From: Clostridiaceae bacterium
Lineage (GTDB): Bacteria; Bacillota; Clostridia; Lachnospirales; Lachnospiraceae
DNA length: 64,000 nt
NCBI GenBank assembly: GCA_902362865.1
Contig: CABIYE010000001.1
Span: 186,001 to 250,000 of the forward strand
Direction: 5' to 3'
In this document: one piece after another, positions 41,891-51,752 of the stretch
Numbering within the stretch: position 1 is the first letter of the stretch
How the letters are laid out: each line of letters begins with the position of its first letter
Position numbers and translations under genes: made by a program
Notes under the pieces: generated by a model
What the model saw: the letters and a program-made list of their open reading frames with translations, nothing else
The model's database searches: none
Told to the model about the DNA's origin: nothing

Positions 41891-42887
41891 TGGCGGAACT
41901 GTATTAGGTATTATAGGAAAAATACTGAAAGAACTGGAATCGGGAAGGCTTCCGAGGAGATTTCCGGCGGAAGGTAACTTTGTAATGTCCAGGAGTACAG
42001 TAATGGCGGTTTCAGTTCTTGTTATTCTGGTTCTGGCTTTTGCCGCTGCGCTATTTGCATGGCGGCTGAAAAAAAGAAAGCGAGCGGAAGATAAGAAGGG
42101 AAGGAGCGTCGATGAGATTGTACATACAGAAGAGCTGCCTCCGAAGAAGGTGGGAAATCCTGTGGGCAAGGTACATCATATCGGAAAACGTGCGAACCAG
42201 CAGGATAGCTTCGGAGTAATGGAAGTGGAGAACGGTATGTTTGCTGTTGTTGCAGATGGCATGGGAGGGTTGTCGGATGGCGATAAAGTCAGCCAGAAAA
42301 TTGTCCTTACTATGCTGCAGGATGCGTCAGAGCTTACGAAAGGGCAGATGGGGAAACGGCCGCTTTATACTATGGTTTCCCGGGCAAACCGGGAGGTTCT
42401 GCGGATGCTGGCGGCGTCTCCGGGAAGCAGAAGCGGCTCTACCGTGATTGCTGTCCTGACGGAAGGAAGCAGTTTTCAATGGATTTCCGTAGGGGACAGC
42501 CGGATCTATCTGTATCACGCAGGACAATTGATGCAGATCAATAGTGAACATATTTACGAAAAGGAATTGTTGAAACGGGCAGTAAACCAGGAAGTTTCTT
42601 TTGCAGAAATACAGACGGATAAACAGAAGAAAAGAATTACCAGCTATATTGGAATGGGAGAGATCAAGCATATTGAAGGCAGCCTGAACCCGGTTAAGGC
42701 GCAGGCGGGGGATAAGCTTCTCCTGATGAGCGACGGAGTGTTTAATACGCTGCCGGAACGGGAAATATGCAGGATTCTTGAAATGGCGGAAGATGCGGAG
42801 GAAGCAGCGGAGGTTGTGAAGAAACAGGTGCTTGCGCGTCAGAATCCCAGGCAGGACAACTTCACAGCCGTGATTCTGGAACTTTGA
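41883..42887 (+). CDS. Membrane-anchored PP2C-family Ser/Thr phosphatase
   Basis: A 334-residue phosphatase. One membrane segment (AVSVLVILVLAFAAALFAW) lies at about 40-60, after a short N-terminal part. The cytoplasmic PP2C domain has NQQDSFGV, VVADGMGGLSDG, VGDSRIYLY, LMSDGVFN, and QDNFTAVILEL, supplying the metal-binding aspartates. The ATG at 41883 has GGAGAAAGG upstream and overlaps the FHA gene. It should reverse the Thr phosphorylation made by the neighbouring kinases. Confidence 0.9.
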   Translation: MYDGGTVLGIIGKILKELESGRLPRRFPAEGNFVMSRSTVMAVSVLVILVLAFAAALFAWRLKKRKRAEDKKGRSVDEIVHTEELPPKKVGNPVGKVHHIGKRANQQDSFGVMEVENGMFAVVADGMGGLSDGDKVSQKIVLTMLQDASELTKGQMGKRPLYTMVSRANREVLRMLAASPGSRSGSTVIAVLTEGSSFQWISVGDSRIYLYHAGQLMQINSEHIYEKELLKRAVNQEVSFAEIQTDKQKKRITSYIGMGEIKHIEGSLNPVKAQAGDKLLLMSDGVFNTLPEREICRILEMAEDAEEAAEVVKKQVLARQNPRQDNFTAVILEL

Positions 42888-42903
42888 CTTTGCGGAGGAA
42901 AAT

Positions 42904-44247
42904 ATGGGACAGGAAAGTCGTTGTATTCATTGTATGCAGGGCGTTGTTTTGCGGGGAGTGTGTACAAGCTGTGGAAAACCGGAGACAGAGGACGCCCAGC
43001 GTCCGATAAATGCGCTTCCGGTCAGATATTTATTGGGACAGAAGCAATATGAGCTTGGCAGAGTGCTGGGAAGCGGGGGATATGGAATTACCTATCTTGC
43101 ATGGGATCAAAAAGGAGAACGCCGGGTCGCTGTGAAAGAGTTGTTCCCGGCGCATGCGGTACGGCGCGGAGAAAATGGACGGGACGTAGTGGTAACGCAG
43201 GGGCAGCAGCAGTATTTTCAGCATGTGAAACAAAGGTTTTGTGAGGAAGCGCAAGCCTTATACGGGCTGAAAAATGTTCCGGAAGTTATAGACGTCTATC
43301 GTTTGTTTGAGGAGAACGGAACGGCTTATTATGTGATGGAATATCTGGAAGGTATGGATTTAAAAAAACACCTTCTGAAAAACGGAAGAATGAGCTGGGG
43401 ACAGATTACGAATCCTCTCTGCATGATTCTGCGTGCGCTGTATGCGCTTCATGGCAGGAATCTGATTCACAGAGACATCAGCCCGGATAATATTTTCATG
43501 CTTAATGACGGCAGGGTAAAGCTGATAGATTTTGGCTCGGCGCGGAATTATTCAGATTCTAAGTATATGACAACTATTTTGAAAGCACGGTTTGCCCCTT
43601 ATGAACAGTTTGAGGCAAATGGGAAGCAGGGACCGTGGACGGATATCTATTCTCTCAGCGTTACAGTGTATTACGCTCTCAGCGGCATTCTGCCTCCCAG
43701 GGCAACAGATCGTTATATTGCGTGGAGGATGCAGTCCGGGGCGCCGGACATGGTGAAACCAATCCGGGAGCTTTGTTCCGACATACCGCCGAATGCGGCG
43801 CAGGCATTGCACAAAGGGATGGCGCCTGCGGCGAGCCAGAGATATCCGTCAATCCGGGAATTTGCAGAGGCGCTTTTCCCGGGGAAAAATATTCTGACGG
43901 CCGGGAAACCTGCTGTAATCGATAACCGGCAAAGAGTGGGAGCCTGTATGAAATGTGTTGACGGAATCATGGCAGAAAGGCAGTATTCTCTTCAAGCCGA
44001 TATGCTGGTAACGGTTGGGCGTGACAGCAGGTGCCAGCTCAGATATCCGCCGGATAGTCAGGGAATCAGCCGTCGGCATTGTTCTTTTATTATGGATAAG
44101 AGAGGGAAGGTCTATGTCCGGGATGAGGGTTCTACCTATGGGACGTATCTGAACGGAGCCCGCTTAAAGCCCATGGCATGGTATCTGGTTGGCAGCGGGA
44201 GCCGGATAAGTTTTGCGAAAGAGACATACAGTGTCATCTGTAGTTGA
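42904..44247 (+). CDS. Zinc ribbon - Ser/Thr kinase - FHA protein
   Basis: A 447-residue soluble kinase. The N-terminal zinc ribbon has Cys7, Cys10, Cys20 and Cys23. The kinase domain at about 48-330 has GSGGYGITYLA, VAVKE (Lys78), HRDISPDNI (189-197), DFGSAR (209-214) and the activation-segment end APYEQF. A C-terminal FHA domain spans 365-447 (VGRDSRCQ, ISRRHCSF, DEGSTYGTYLNG). It has no membrane segment. A kinase with its own FHA can dock on phosphorylated partners or itself. It lies 16 bases after the PP2C gene, GCGGAGG before the ATG. Confidence 0.92.
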   Translation: MGQESRCIHCMQGVVLRGVCTSCGKPETEDAQRPINALPVRYLLGQKQYELGRVLGSGGYGITYLAWDQKGERRVAVKELFPAHAVRRGENGRDVVVTQGQQQYFQHVKQRFCEEAQALYGLKNVPEVIDVYRLFEENGTAYYVMEYLEGMDLKKHLLKNGRMSWGQITNPLCMILRALYALHGRNLIHRDISPDNIFMLNDGRVKLIDFGSARNYSDSKYMTTILKARFAPYEQFEANGKQGPWTDIYSLSVTVYYALSGILPPRATDRYIAWRMQSGAPDMVKPIRELCSDIPPNAAQALHKGMAPAASQRYPSIREFAEALFPGKNILTAGKPAVIDNRQRVGACMKCVDGIMAERQYSLQADMLVTVGRDSRCQLRYPPDSQGISRRHCSFIMDKRGKVYVRDEGSTYGTYLNGARLKPMAWYLVGSGSRISFAKETYSVICS

Positions 44248-44257
44248 AGGAGGTAAA

Positions 44258-44980
44258 ATGAGCGATATTTCAATCTATGGCTATACCGATATCGGAGGGC
44301 GGAAAGAAAACGAAGACTCCGGCGATATTCGTATTTATGGGAAAAATCTTGTGGCAGTCATTGCAGATGGACTGGGCGGACAGGGAGAAGGAAAGACCGC
44401 CTCAGAGACGGCTGTCAGCCGTTTGCTTGCGTGCGGCAGTAAAGAAGGATTCCCGGGAACGAAAGAAGTAAGCAGAGCCTTTTGTGCGGCAAATGAAGCC
44501 ATTTTAAAAAAGCAATTAAATCAGTTCCATATGAAGACGACGGCAGTGTATCTTTGTATCTGTAAAAATCAGGCGATCTGGGGACATGTGGGAGATTCCA
44601 GGCTGTATCATTTCCAGGATGGAGAGCTCTGCCATTATACCCTGGATCACAGTCTCTCCCAGATGGCAGTGGCGCTGGGGGAGATAGAGCGCAAGGATAT
44701 TCCGGAACATCCGCAGCGGAGCCGGCTTTTGCGGGCGCTGGGATGCGAGGGGGAAGAGGCAGAAGTACATGAACCGGTGACCTTGGGCAAGGGGAGACAT
44801 GCCTTTTTGCTCTGTACGGATGGATTCTGGGAGTATTTTAGCGATGAAGAAATCGGTGAAGTATTGGATATTTCTGCAACAGCAGAGGAGTGGCTTACCA
44901 AATTACATGGGCGGCTGAAAAAACGCTGCGGAAGTGAAAATGATAATAATACTGCGACAGCAGTTATTCTGGAGGTATAG
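44258..44980 (+). CDS. Soluble PP2C-family Ser/Thr phosphatase
   Basis: A 240-residue phosphatase with GGRKENEDSGD, VIADGLGGQGEG, WGHVGDSRLYHF, LCTDGFWEYF, and NDNNTATAVIL. It is the cytoplasmic counterpart of the membrane-anchored PP2C upstream. AAGGAGG fits ATG 44258, 10 bases after the kinase-FHA gene, so kinase and phosphatase are made together. The VWA-FHA gene begins 2 bases later. Confidence 0.92.
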   Translation: MSDISIYGYTDIGGRKENEDSGDIRIYGKNLVAVIADGLGGQGEGKTASETAVSRLLACGSKEGFPGTKEVSRAFCAANEAILKKQLNQFHMKTTAVYLCICKNQAIWGHVGDSRLYHFQDGELCHYTLDHSLSQMAVALGEIERKDIPEHPQRSRLLRALGCEGEEAEVHEPVTLGKGRHAFLLCTDGFWEYFSDEEIGEVLDISATAEEWLTKLHGRLKKRCGSENDNNTATAVILEV

Positions 44981-44982
44981 GG

Positions 44983-46605
44983 ATGAAGGGAAGAAAGAGG
45001 AAGAATCTGAGGTATCCATATATTTCTGTACTGCTTCTTTTGGGAGCGCTGTTCTTTTCATCCATTCCGGCAGAGGCTTCTTCCGGCGGATTTCTGGAAG
45101 GATATGAAACAGAAGAAGGACAAATAAAACTTTTTTGTGACATTCCGGAAAATGGAGAAGCAGCCGCAGAGGAAACGCAATTTGCGGTTACACTGAGTTC
45201 TCAGGAACTTCCGGCATTGGGGATTACTACGGCAGGAGAAGAACATACACCCATGACTTTTTATTGCCTTGTGGATGTCTCCGGTTCTATGGGACAGGAG
45301 CAGATGGATCAGGCGAAGGCAGTATTGACGGCAATCAGTCAGGGGATGAACGAGAACGATAATATGGTGATAAGCTCTCTTGGCAACCAGCTCTCGGACA
45401 GTGGTTTTTTGTCTGATAAAAATGCGATTAACGCAGAAATCCAGAATCTGCAGATTGGAAATGAGGATACGAATTTATACGCGGGGATTGTAAAAAGTAT
45501 TGATATATTGAAAACGGACATCAGGGTGAACCCGAAAAAATGCCTGTTAATCTTGTCGGATGGGCAGGACGACCAGAAAAGCGGCATTACCCAGAGTGAG
45601 GCAGAGCAGGCGGTCCTGGATTCATCGATACCGATTTATACAGTGGCGACACTGCCAAGCGATCCCTCTGGCGGGCAGCTTGAATTTGCGAAGCTGTTGG
45701 GCAGTTTTGCAAGGATATCGGTGGGTGGAATCCATTACGCACCGGTTGTGGATGGTACAGATGCATCATCGGTTGGACAGGCCATTTTGCAAAAAGAGAG
45801 GAACTGTGTGGTTCTGACGCTGGATACTTCGCAGGTCGATGCGGAGGGAAAGGATATTCTGCTTTTACGGGTAATCTATACGGCAAAAGACCAGACTGTC
45901 CTCGAAGATACGATGGAGATTTTTTCAGAAGACCTGAAGATTGCGGAGGCGCCGGATACGGAAGAAGGTGCAGAACCCGGATCGGAACCTGAATCAGAGC
46001 CAGAAGAACCGGAACCGGAACCTGCCCGGGAGCCGGAACCGGAACCTGAATCAGAGCCGGATCATCGGTTGTGGATTGCCATAGGGGTACTTGCGGTGCT
46101 TGTTATTATAGCAGGAATCCTCGCCGTCTTTTTCGCTAAAAAGAAGAAGGGGGAAAAATTGTCTGCAGAAGAGTCCGGGGCAGGGGACTTCGGGGTGGAA
46201 GATTACGAGGAGAAAAAAGCGGATGAAATAGAACCTTCAAAAGAGGATGGACAGGCGGAGCAGAAGGAGAACAGGCGGATTGTGTACGAAGTGCGGTTTA
46301 CGGCTATCGGGTATGAAAATATTTGCCGTACGCTGCAGATGGAAGAGGGGCGTGTTATGACGCTTGGGCGCGACAAACGCTCAGAACTCATCCTGAATCC
46401 GGAAGATAAACGGTTGTCGGGCGTCCACTGTAAAGTATGCTGCGAGAAGAATCAATTCAATATCCAGGATATGGATTCGCGGAACGGAACCTTTGTCAAC
46501 GGTGTCCCGATCAGGAACCTTGGAATGACGGCAGTGGAAAACGGCCACACTGCCCGGATGGGAAGCTACGAATACAGGATTACGATTATGAGAAAAGAGG
46601 AGTAG
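44983..46605 (+). CDS. VWA domain - membrane - FHA protein
   Basis: A 540-residue protein: signal segment at 11-30, an extracytoplasmic von Willebrand A domain at 90-270 with the metal-site motif DVSGSMG (98-104), TNLYAGI and ILSDGQDD, a strongly acidic Glu-Pro repeat linker, a membrane segment at about 361-384, and a cytoplasmic FHA domain at 455-535 (TLGRDKRSE, LSGVHCKV, DMDSRNGTFVNGV). VWA domains bind partners via Mg ions. A vWA, PP2C and zinc-ribbon kinase triad is known from TerY-type systems; here the vWA is extracellular and FHA-coupled. Confidence 0.9.
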   Translation: MKGRKRKNLRYPYISVLLLLGALFFSSIPAEASSGGFLEGYETEEGQIKLFCDIPENGEAAAEETQFAVTLSSQELPALGITTAGEEHTPMTFYCLVDVSGSMGQEQMDQAKAVLTAISQGMNENDNMVISSLGNQLSDSGFLSDKNAINAEIQNLQIGNEDTNLYAGIVKSIDILKTDIRVNPKKCLLILSDGQDDQKSGITQSEAEQAVLDSSIPIYTVATLPSDPSGGQLEFAKLLGSFARISVGGIHYAPVVDGTDASSVGQAILQKERNCVVLTLDTSQVDAEGKDILLLRVIYTAKDQTVLEDTMEIFSEDLKIAEAPDTEEGAEPGSEPESEPEEPEPEPAREPEPEPESEPDHRLWIAIGVLAVLVIIAGILAVFFAKKKKGEKLSAEESGAGDFGVEDYEEKKADEIEPSKEDGQAEQKENRRIVYEVRFTAIGYENICRTLQMEEGRVMTLGRDKRSELILNPEDKRLSGVHCKVCCEKNQFNIQDMDSRNGTFVNGVPIRNLGMTAVENGHTARMGSYEYRITIMRKEE

Positions 46606-46609
46606 AGGA

Positions 46610-49429
46610 ATGGAGATAAACAGATGTGTGGGATGTATGAACGAGCTGAAGCCCGGGGAAAGATATTGTCCTGTCTGCGGCTGTGACAATCTGAATATTG
46701 AACAGCCGTCGTATGCGCTGCGTCCCCATACGATTTTACACGGAAGATATCTGATTGGCAAAGTTCTTGGAAAAGGGGGATTCGGAATCACATATATCGG
46801 CCTGGATCTGACCCTGAATGTGAAAGTTGCCGTGAAAGAGTATTTTCCCATGGGGGAAGTATCCAGGGAGCAGGGGCATTCGGCAGCCCTGCGGTGGAAT
46901 CCGTCGCGGGCGGGCACAGAACACCGGCAGAAGGGATATGACAGTTTCCTGAAGGAAGCCCGCAAGATGGCAAAGATTGATCAGATTCCCTCAATTGTCC
47001 GGGTGCGGGATACCTTTCTGGAAAATGAGACCGCCTACATTGTAATGGATTACGCAGAGGGAGTTACATTAAAAGAAAAGCTCCTGAAAAACGGAACCAT
47101 GACATTTTCGGAATGTGTTCAGTTATTCAGCCCGATGATAGAAGATCTGGCAAAGGTACATAAGCAGGGGATGATCCACAGGGATATCAGCCCGGACAAT
47201 ATTATGGTTCAGCCGGACGGCAGTGTCCGGCTTCTGGATCTGGGGGCTGCCAAGGATACAACGGCTGCGCAGGGGCCGGAAAGCCAGTTGGTTACCAAGA
47301 AAGGCTTCAGCCCTCTGGAACAGTATATGGATGCGGGAAAAATCGGCCCGTGGACGGATGTGTATGCGCTGTGCGCCACCATCTACTATTGCCTTACGGG
47401 AAAAGTGCTTCCCGCTTCCATGGATCGGATAGACCATGAAGAGCTGCAGTTCCCGGAAAAGATGCGGGAGCCGTTGTCGCCGAAAGCAGCAGGCGCATTA
47501 AAAGCGGGGCTGGCGGTGAAACCGGAAAAGCGTATAAAAAGCATGGAGGAATTGCTTCAGAGGCTGCAAAGCGGGAAGCCGCCGAAGCCACCTAAACCAA
47601 AATGGCTGCGCCTGGCACTGGCAGCCGCCTGTATTGCCCTTGTTCTGGGAGCAGGGATCTTCCTTGCCGGAAGAGGCGGCGGAGTAACGGTGGAACGCAT
47701 GGGGAATTCCAATGCGAATATGCTTAATTATGGAGGCTTTGCAGTAATCGCTAATGAATATGAATATTTTATCGGCGCCGACAACGCCTTGTATATGTGT
47801 GCTTATGACAAGGAGGAACAGACTTTTTACATGGGGGACAGCCAGAAAATGGCAGACTATGGCGCCTATATTAATCTGAGTGAAGAGTCTGTCTATTATA
47901 TAACGACAGATTATGTAGAGAATGCGATTTACCGGATGAACCTTGACGGAACAGAAGCAGAAAAAATTCTGGTAAGTGAAGACGGAAAATTTTTCGGATG
48001 TATGCAATATGCTGCATTATCCAATGGAGAAGAATACCTCTATTATACGTTGGAAAAAGAACCTGGTACATACCTCTATGAATTATACCGGTATAATCTG
48101 AAGGATGGCGTTTCAGAACTTTTGACAGATGACGACGTAGTCTGGTTCAATCTTTATGGGAGCAGTCTCTATATGATTCTTGCGCAGGATATAGGTACGG
48201 ATCCTAAAAGCGTTTTGGTTCGCGCGGATCTGGAAGCCGGGGAACAGGAAATCCTGGACGATGAAAAAATGTATAGCAGAGGCTTTGTGGAAGAGGATAC
48301 GATGTTTCTGTATTCCGATAAACAAGAATCTTTAGTTGTCTGCGATCTTGACGGAGAAGAGGACAGCAGTTTGGAAGGTTTTTATGATATTGACATTGAT
48401 CCAAACGGGACGATTGGCTATGGAGAGGGGTGGATTTACTATGCAAGCAGAGAAGATCAGCAGATCCATCGGGTACGGGCAAACGGAACCGGAGACAGAG
48501 TTGTGATAGAGAATCATACTGGCGTAAACATTTGTTACGACGATCATGCACTCTGGTTTATAGCGCAGAATGGCGAGGAATATACCTCTGAAATCCAGTT
48601 ATATATTGCGGGAGCCGACGGCAGTTATATCTTCGAATTATTCGAACCGGAGTCGGGATGGAGATTGCCGGAAGCCATGATTGCAGATTTTGATTATGAA
48701 AAGAGCGGGGATGGGATTGCCATTACCGGATACCACGGGAAGCGGAAAGAATTTTCCATACCGGACGAGATAGAAGGGCTGCCGGTGAAGACAATCGCAG
48801 AGGAAGCATTCATGGAAAGCGACGTAGTAAGAGTGGGGCTTCCGCAGACGGTGGAGACGATTGAAACTCAGGCATTTTGTACCTGTACAAGCCTTCAATT
48901 TATCGGTCTCCCGGAAGGTCTTGTAGAAATCGGGATAGGCGCTTTTGGAGCTTGCTTTTCCCTGACGCAGGTCGAATTTCCGGAAAGCCTGCAGAAGATA
49001 GGAGGGCTGGCATTTCATGGGACCCCATTATCGGAAGTTTATATTCCGGCAAATGTAGAATCTATCGAAACAGGGGCATTTTCCCTGAGTCAGGATGCGA
49101 AACTGACAGAATTTAAAGTCAGCGAGGAAAATGAGAGATTTTATCAGCAGGATGGCGTTTTATACGTTACCGAAGAGGACATTAAATTGCTTGTAAGTTA
49201 TCCTCAGGGCAGGGAAGGGGAATTTGCGATTCCTGACGATGTAGACGGGATTGCACCTTATGCATTTGCCAATTGTCATAAGATGACGTCCGTGAAAATA
49301 CCGGAATCGGTTATTCGTATTTTTGAGAATGCATTCTATAACTGCGAACATCTGGGCACCATCTCTGTGGCGAAAGGATGCCAGGTAGAAGACCTGGGAG
49401 ATAACAGCCCGAAGGTAGAGTACTATTAA
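46610..49429 (+). CDS. Ser/Thr kinase - membrane - beta-propeller-like - LRR receptor-like protein
   Basis: A 939-residue receptor-like kinase. Residues 6-23 form a zinc ribbon (Cys6, 9, 20, 23). The kinase at 46-320 has GKGGFGITYIG, Lys76, HRDISPDNI (190-198), DLG (210-212) and FSPLEQY. A membrane segment lies at 332-353. The outer part begins with a 300-residue DUF5050/propeller-like region (VYYITTDYVENAIYRMNLDG type strands) and ends with BspA-type leucine-rich repeats at about 705-939. The last residues, VEDLGDNSPKVEYY, are shared with two other proteins here. It is 4 bases after the VWA-FHA gene. Confidence 0.9.
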   Translation: MEINRCVGCMNELKPGERYCPVCGCDNLNIEQPSYALRPHTILHGRYLIGKVLGKGGFGITYIGLDLTLNVKVAVKEYFPMGEVSREQGHSAALRWNPSRAGTEHRQKGYDSFLKEARKMAKIDQIPSIVRVRDTFLENETAYIVMDYAEGVTLKEKLLKNGTMTFSECVQLFSPMIEDLAKVHKQGMIHRDISPDNIMVQPDGSVRLLDLGAAKDTTAAQGPESQLVTKKGFSPLEQYMDAGKIGPWTDVYALCATIYYCLTGKVLPASMDRIDHEELQFPEKMREPLSPKAAGALKAGLAVKPEKRIKSMEELLQRLQSGKPPKPPKPKWLRLALAAACIALVLGAGIFLAGRGGGVTVERMGNSNANMLNYGGFAVIANEYEYFIGADNALYMCAYDKEEQTFYMGDSQKMADYGAYINLSEESVYYITTDYVENAIYRMNLDGTEAEKILVSEDGKFFGCMQYAALSNGEEYLYYTLEKEPGTYLYELYRYNLKDGVSELLTDDDVVWFNLYGSSLYMILAQDIGTDPKSVLVRADLEAGEQEILDDEKMYSRGFVEEDTMFLYSDKQESLVVCDLDGEEDSSLEGFYDIDIDPNGTIGYGEGWIYYASREDQQIHRVRANGTGDRVVIENHTGVNICYDDHALWFIAQNGEEYTSEIQLYIAGADGSYIFELFEPESGWRLPEAMIADFDYEKSGDGIAITGYHGKRKEFSIPDEIEGLPVKTIAEEAFMESDVVRVGLPQTVETIETQAFCTCTSLQFIGLPEGLVEIGIGAFGACFSLTQVEFPESLQKIGGLAFHGTPLSEVYIPANVESIETGAFSLSQDAKLTEFKVSEENERFYQQDGVLYVTEEDIKLLVSYPQGREGEFAIPDDVDGIAPYAFANCHKMTSVKIPESVIRIFENAFYNCEHLGTISVAKGCQVEDLGDNSPKVEYY

Positions 49430-49447
49430 GAAGGAGGGAAAATTGTG

Positions 49448-50257
49448 ATGAAGATAAGTGAGAGTGGGAAGTCAAAGAAGAAATGGCTGATCGTAGCTCT
49501 GGCAATCGTTTTGGTGATTGGAATTTTTGCGGCTATAGGCGTCATGAATGGCAGTCAGGAAGAACCGGAATATTCAGAAGACTCCGGCAACGAGGAAGAC
49601 CAGTCGGTATATTCACCCGATTCCGCTAATGAGGAAGACCAGGGAGAAGTAGAAGAAGTAGAAGCTGATTCTGATTATTCTGATTTTGTCTGGATGAAAA
49701 ATGAAACTGGAGATGGGATTGTCATTTATGGATATAACGGAGAAGAGACAGAGGTGCAGATACCGGCTGAGATAGACGGAATGTCTGTAACGGAGATTGG
49801 CGAAAAAGCTTTTTACATTAACTCTTTTTTAACAGCAGTGAACTTGCCGGACAGTATTGTGAAGATTGGAAAAGATGCTTTTAATGGTTGTTTTAATTTG
49901 GCAGAAGTGAACTTGCCGGATAGTGTTGCAGAGATTGGTGAATATGCTTTTTGCGGTTGCAGTTCTTTAATAGAAGTGAACTTGCCGGACAGTGTTGCAG
50001 AGATTGGATCAAGCACTTTCCTCAGCTGTACTTCTTTGACAAAAGTAGATTTACCGGACGGTCTGAATAAGATAGGAATGTGCGCTTTCTCTTGGTGTGA
50101 GAATCTGAGAGAAATAGATTTCCAGGATTGCAGTGGTCTGCAGGAGATTGGGATGCTTGCATTTAGTGAATGTGGGAATCTGGGAAGCATTTCCGTTCCC
50201 CAAGGCTGTAAAGTAGAGGATCAGGGTGAGAACAGCCCCCGGATAGAATACTATTAA
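49448..50257 (+). CDS. Kinase-less membrane-anchored LRR protein
   Basis: A 269-residue protein. The short N-terminus SGKSKKKWLIVALAIVLVI, the acidic stalk (SEDSGNEEDQ), and the repeats match the region after the kinase domain of the following gene. It is thus a shortened paralogue with the cytoplasmic kinase removed. Five or six 23-residue BspA-type repeats (LPDSVAEIGEYAFCGCSSL type) sit outside the cell. It ends VEDQGENSPRIEYY. It could act as a decoy, co-receptor, or repeat reservoir for the neighbouring LRR kinase. Confidence 0.8.
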   Translation: MKISESGKSKKKWLIVALAIVLVIGIFAAIGVMNGSQEEPEYSEDSGNEEDQSVYSPDSANEEDQGEVEEVEADSDYSDFVWMKNETGDGIVIYGYNGEETEVQIPAEIDGMSVTEIGEKAFYINSFLTAVNLPDSIVKIGKDAFNGCFNLAEVNLPDSVAEIGEYAFCGCSSLIEVNLPDSVAEIGSSTFLSCTSLTKVDLPDGLNKIGMCAFSWCENLREIDFQDCSGLQEIGMLAFSECGNLGSISVPQGCKVEDQGENSPRIEYY

Positions 50258-50273
50258 GAAAGGGCAGTGTGTG

Positions 50274-51752
50274 ATGGAAATAAACAGGTGCTTAGGATGC
50301 ATGAATGAGTTGGAGGCAGGGACAAGATATTGCCCTGCCTGCGGCTTCGATAATCAGAATACAGAACAGGCGCCGTATGCCTTGCGGTGCAATTCCATTC
50401 TGCACGGCAGATACCTGGTGGGAAAGGTGCTTGGGAAAGGCGGATTTGGAATTACTTATATCGGTCTGGATCTGACGCTGGAAATCAAGGTCGCTATTAA
50501 GGAATACTTCCCCATGGGAGAAGCAACCCGGGAACAGAGCGGCACGTCCGCTCTGCAGTGGAACTATTTTGGAGAAGGAGCCGCTCTGCGCCGGAAAGGC
50601 TATGAGAGTTTCCTGAAGGAAGCACGGAAAATGGCGAAGCTGGATCAGGTGCCATCCATTGTCCGGGTGCGGGATACCTTTCTGGAAAATGAGACTGCCT
50701 ATATCGTGATGGACTATGTGGAGGGGACGACGTTAAAAGAAGCGCTACGGAAAAACGGAACGATGACATTCTCGGAGTGTGTCAAATTCCTCCGCCCCAT
50801 GCTGTTGGATCTGGAGAAGGTACATAAGCAAGGCATGATTCACAGGGATATCAGCCCGGACAACATTATGGTGAAAAAGGACGGTAGCGTGTGTCTGCTG
50901 GATCTTGGTGCGGCAAAAGATATGACGGCGGTGAAGGGACCGGAATCCCAGATGGTTACGAAGAAGGGGTTCAGTCCGCTGGAGCAATACGCGGACGAGG
51001 GGAACATCGGTCCCTGGACCGATGTGTACGCCCTGTGCGCTACGATATATTATTGTATCACGGGCAAAGTCCTCCCGGCGGCAATAGACCGGATAGAGAA
51101 GGATAATCTGCAGTTCCCGGAACACCTGCGGGAACCGCTGACGCCAGAAGCGACGGATGCACTGACGGCAGGACTGGCACTTAAGTCGGGAGAACGGATT
51201 CAGAGCGTGGAAGACCTGCTTAGCAGGTTCGAAACCGGGAATCAGGAGCCGTCCAGGGAAGAGACGGAAGAGACGGATCAGTCAGAAGAGATTCGGGCAT
51301 CTGTAGAAAAGAAGAAGGGAACGGAAGAAAAAACTCCGCGGTCAAGGAAGAAATGGCTGATAGCGGCGCTGACGGTAGTTGCGGTGGCTGGGGTATTTAC
51401 AGCTATAGGCAGCTTAGGGGGAAGTCAGGAGAAGTCGGCTTATTCGGATGCTTCGGGGGATGAGAAAGACCAGGGAAAAGAAGCAGAATCTGATTATTCC
51501 GATTTTAACTGGGAAAAAAATGAAACTGAGGATGGGATTATCATTACTGAATATAATGGGAAAGAGACAAAGGTGCGGATACCGGGGGAGATAGAAGGAT
51601 TGCCTGTAAAAAAGATTGGCTCTTGGACTTTTAATGAGTGCAATTTTTTGGAAGAAGTGGAATTGCCGGACGGTGTTGAAGAGATTGGACAATGCGTTTT
51701 TTGGTATTGTTCCTCTTTAGAAAAAATAAGCTTGTCAGATAGACTTGTATAG
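50274..51752 (+). CDS. Ser/Thr kinase - membrane - LRR receptor-like protein, cut short by an amber codon
   Basis: A 492-residue protein as read to the TAG at 51750-51752. The N-terminal zinc ribbon (CLGCMNEL ... YCPACG), kinase (GKGGFGITYIG, VAIKEYF, HRDISPDNI, DLGAAKD, FSPLEQY) and membrane segment (KKWLIAALTVVAVAGVFTAIG) closely match the kinase at 46610. The ectodomain starts with leucine-rich repeats, but the reading frame stops after about two and a half repeats. The same frame then continues open to 52352. The kinase and membrane parts are intact, so the short product may still signal. ATG 50274 has AAGAAAGGG upstream. Confidence 0.85.
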   Translation: MEINRCLGCMNELEAGTRYCPACGFDNQNTEQAPYALRCNSILHGRYLVGKVLGKGGFGITYIGLDLTLEIKVAIKEYFPMGEATREQSGTSALQWNYFGEGAALRRKGYESFLKEARKMAKLDQVPSIVRVRDTFLENETAYIVMDYVEGTTLKEALRKNGTMTFSECVKFLRPMLLDLEKVHKQGMIHRDISPDNIMVKKDGSVCLLDLGAAKDMTAVKGPESQMVTKKGFSPLEQYADEGNIGPWTDVYALCATIYYCITGKVLPAAIDRIEKDNLQFPEHLREPLTPEATDALTAGLALKSGERIQSVEDLLSRFETGNQEPSREETEETDQSEEIRASVEKKKGTEEKTPRSRKKWLIAALTVVAVAGVFTAIGSLGGSQEKSAYSDASGDEKDQGKEAESDYSDFNWEKNETEDGIIITEYNGKETKVRIPGEIEGLPVKKIGSWTFNECNFLEEVELPDGVEEIGQCVFWYCSSLEKISLSDRLV

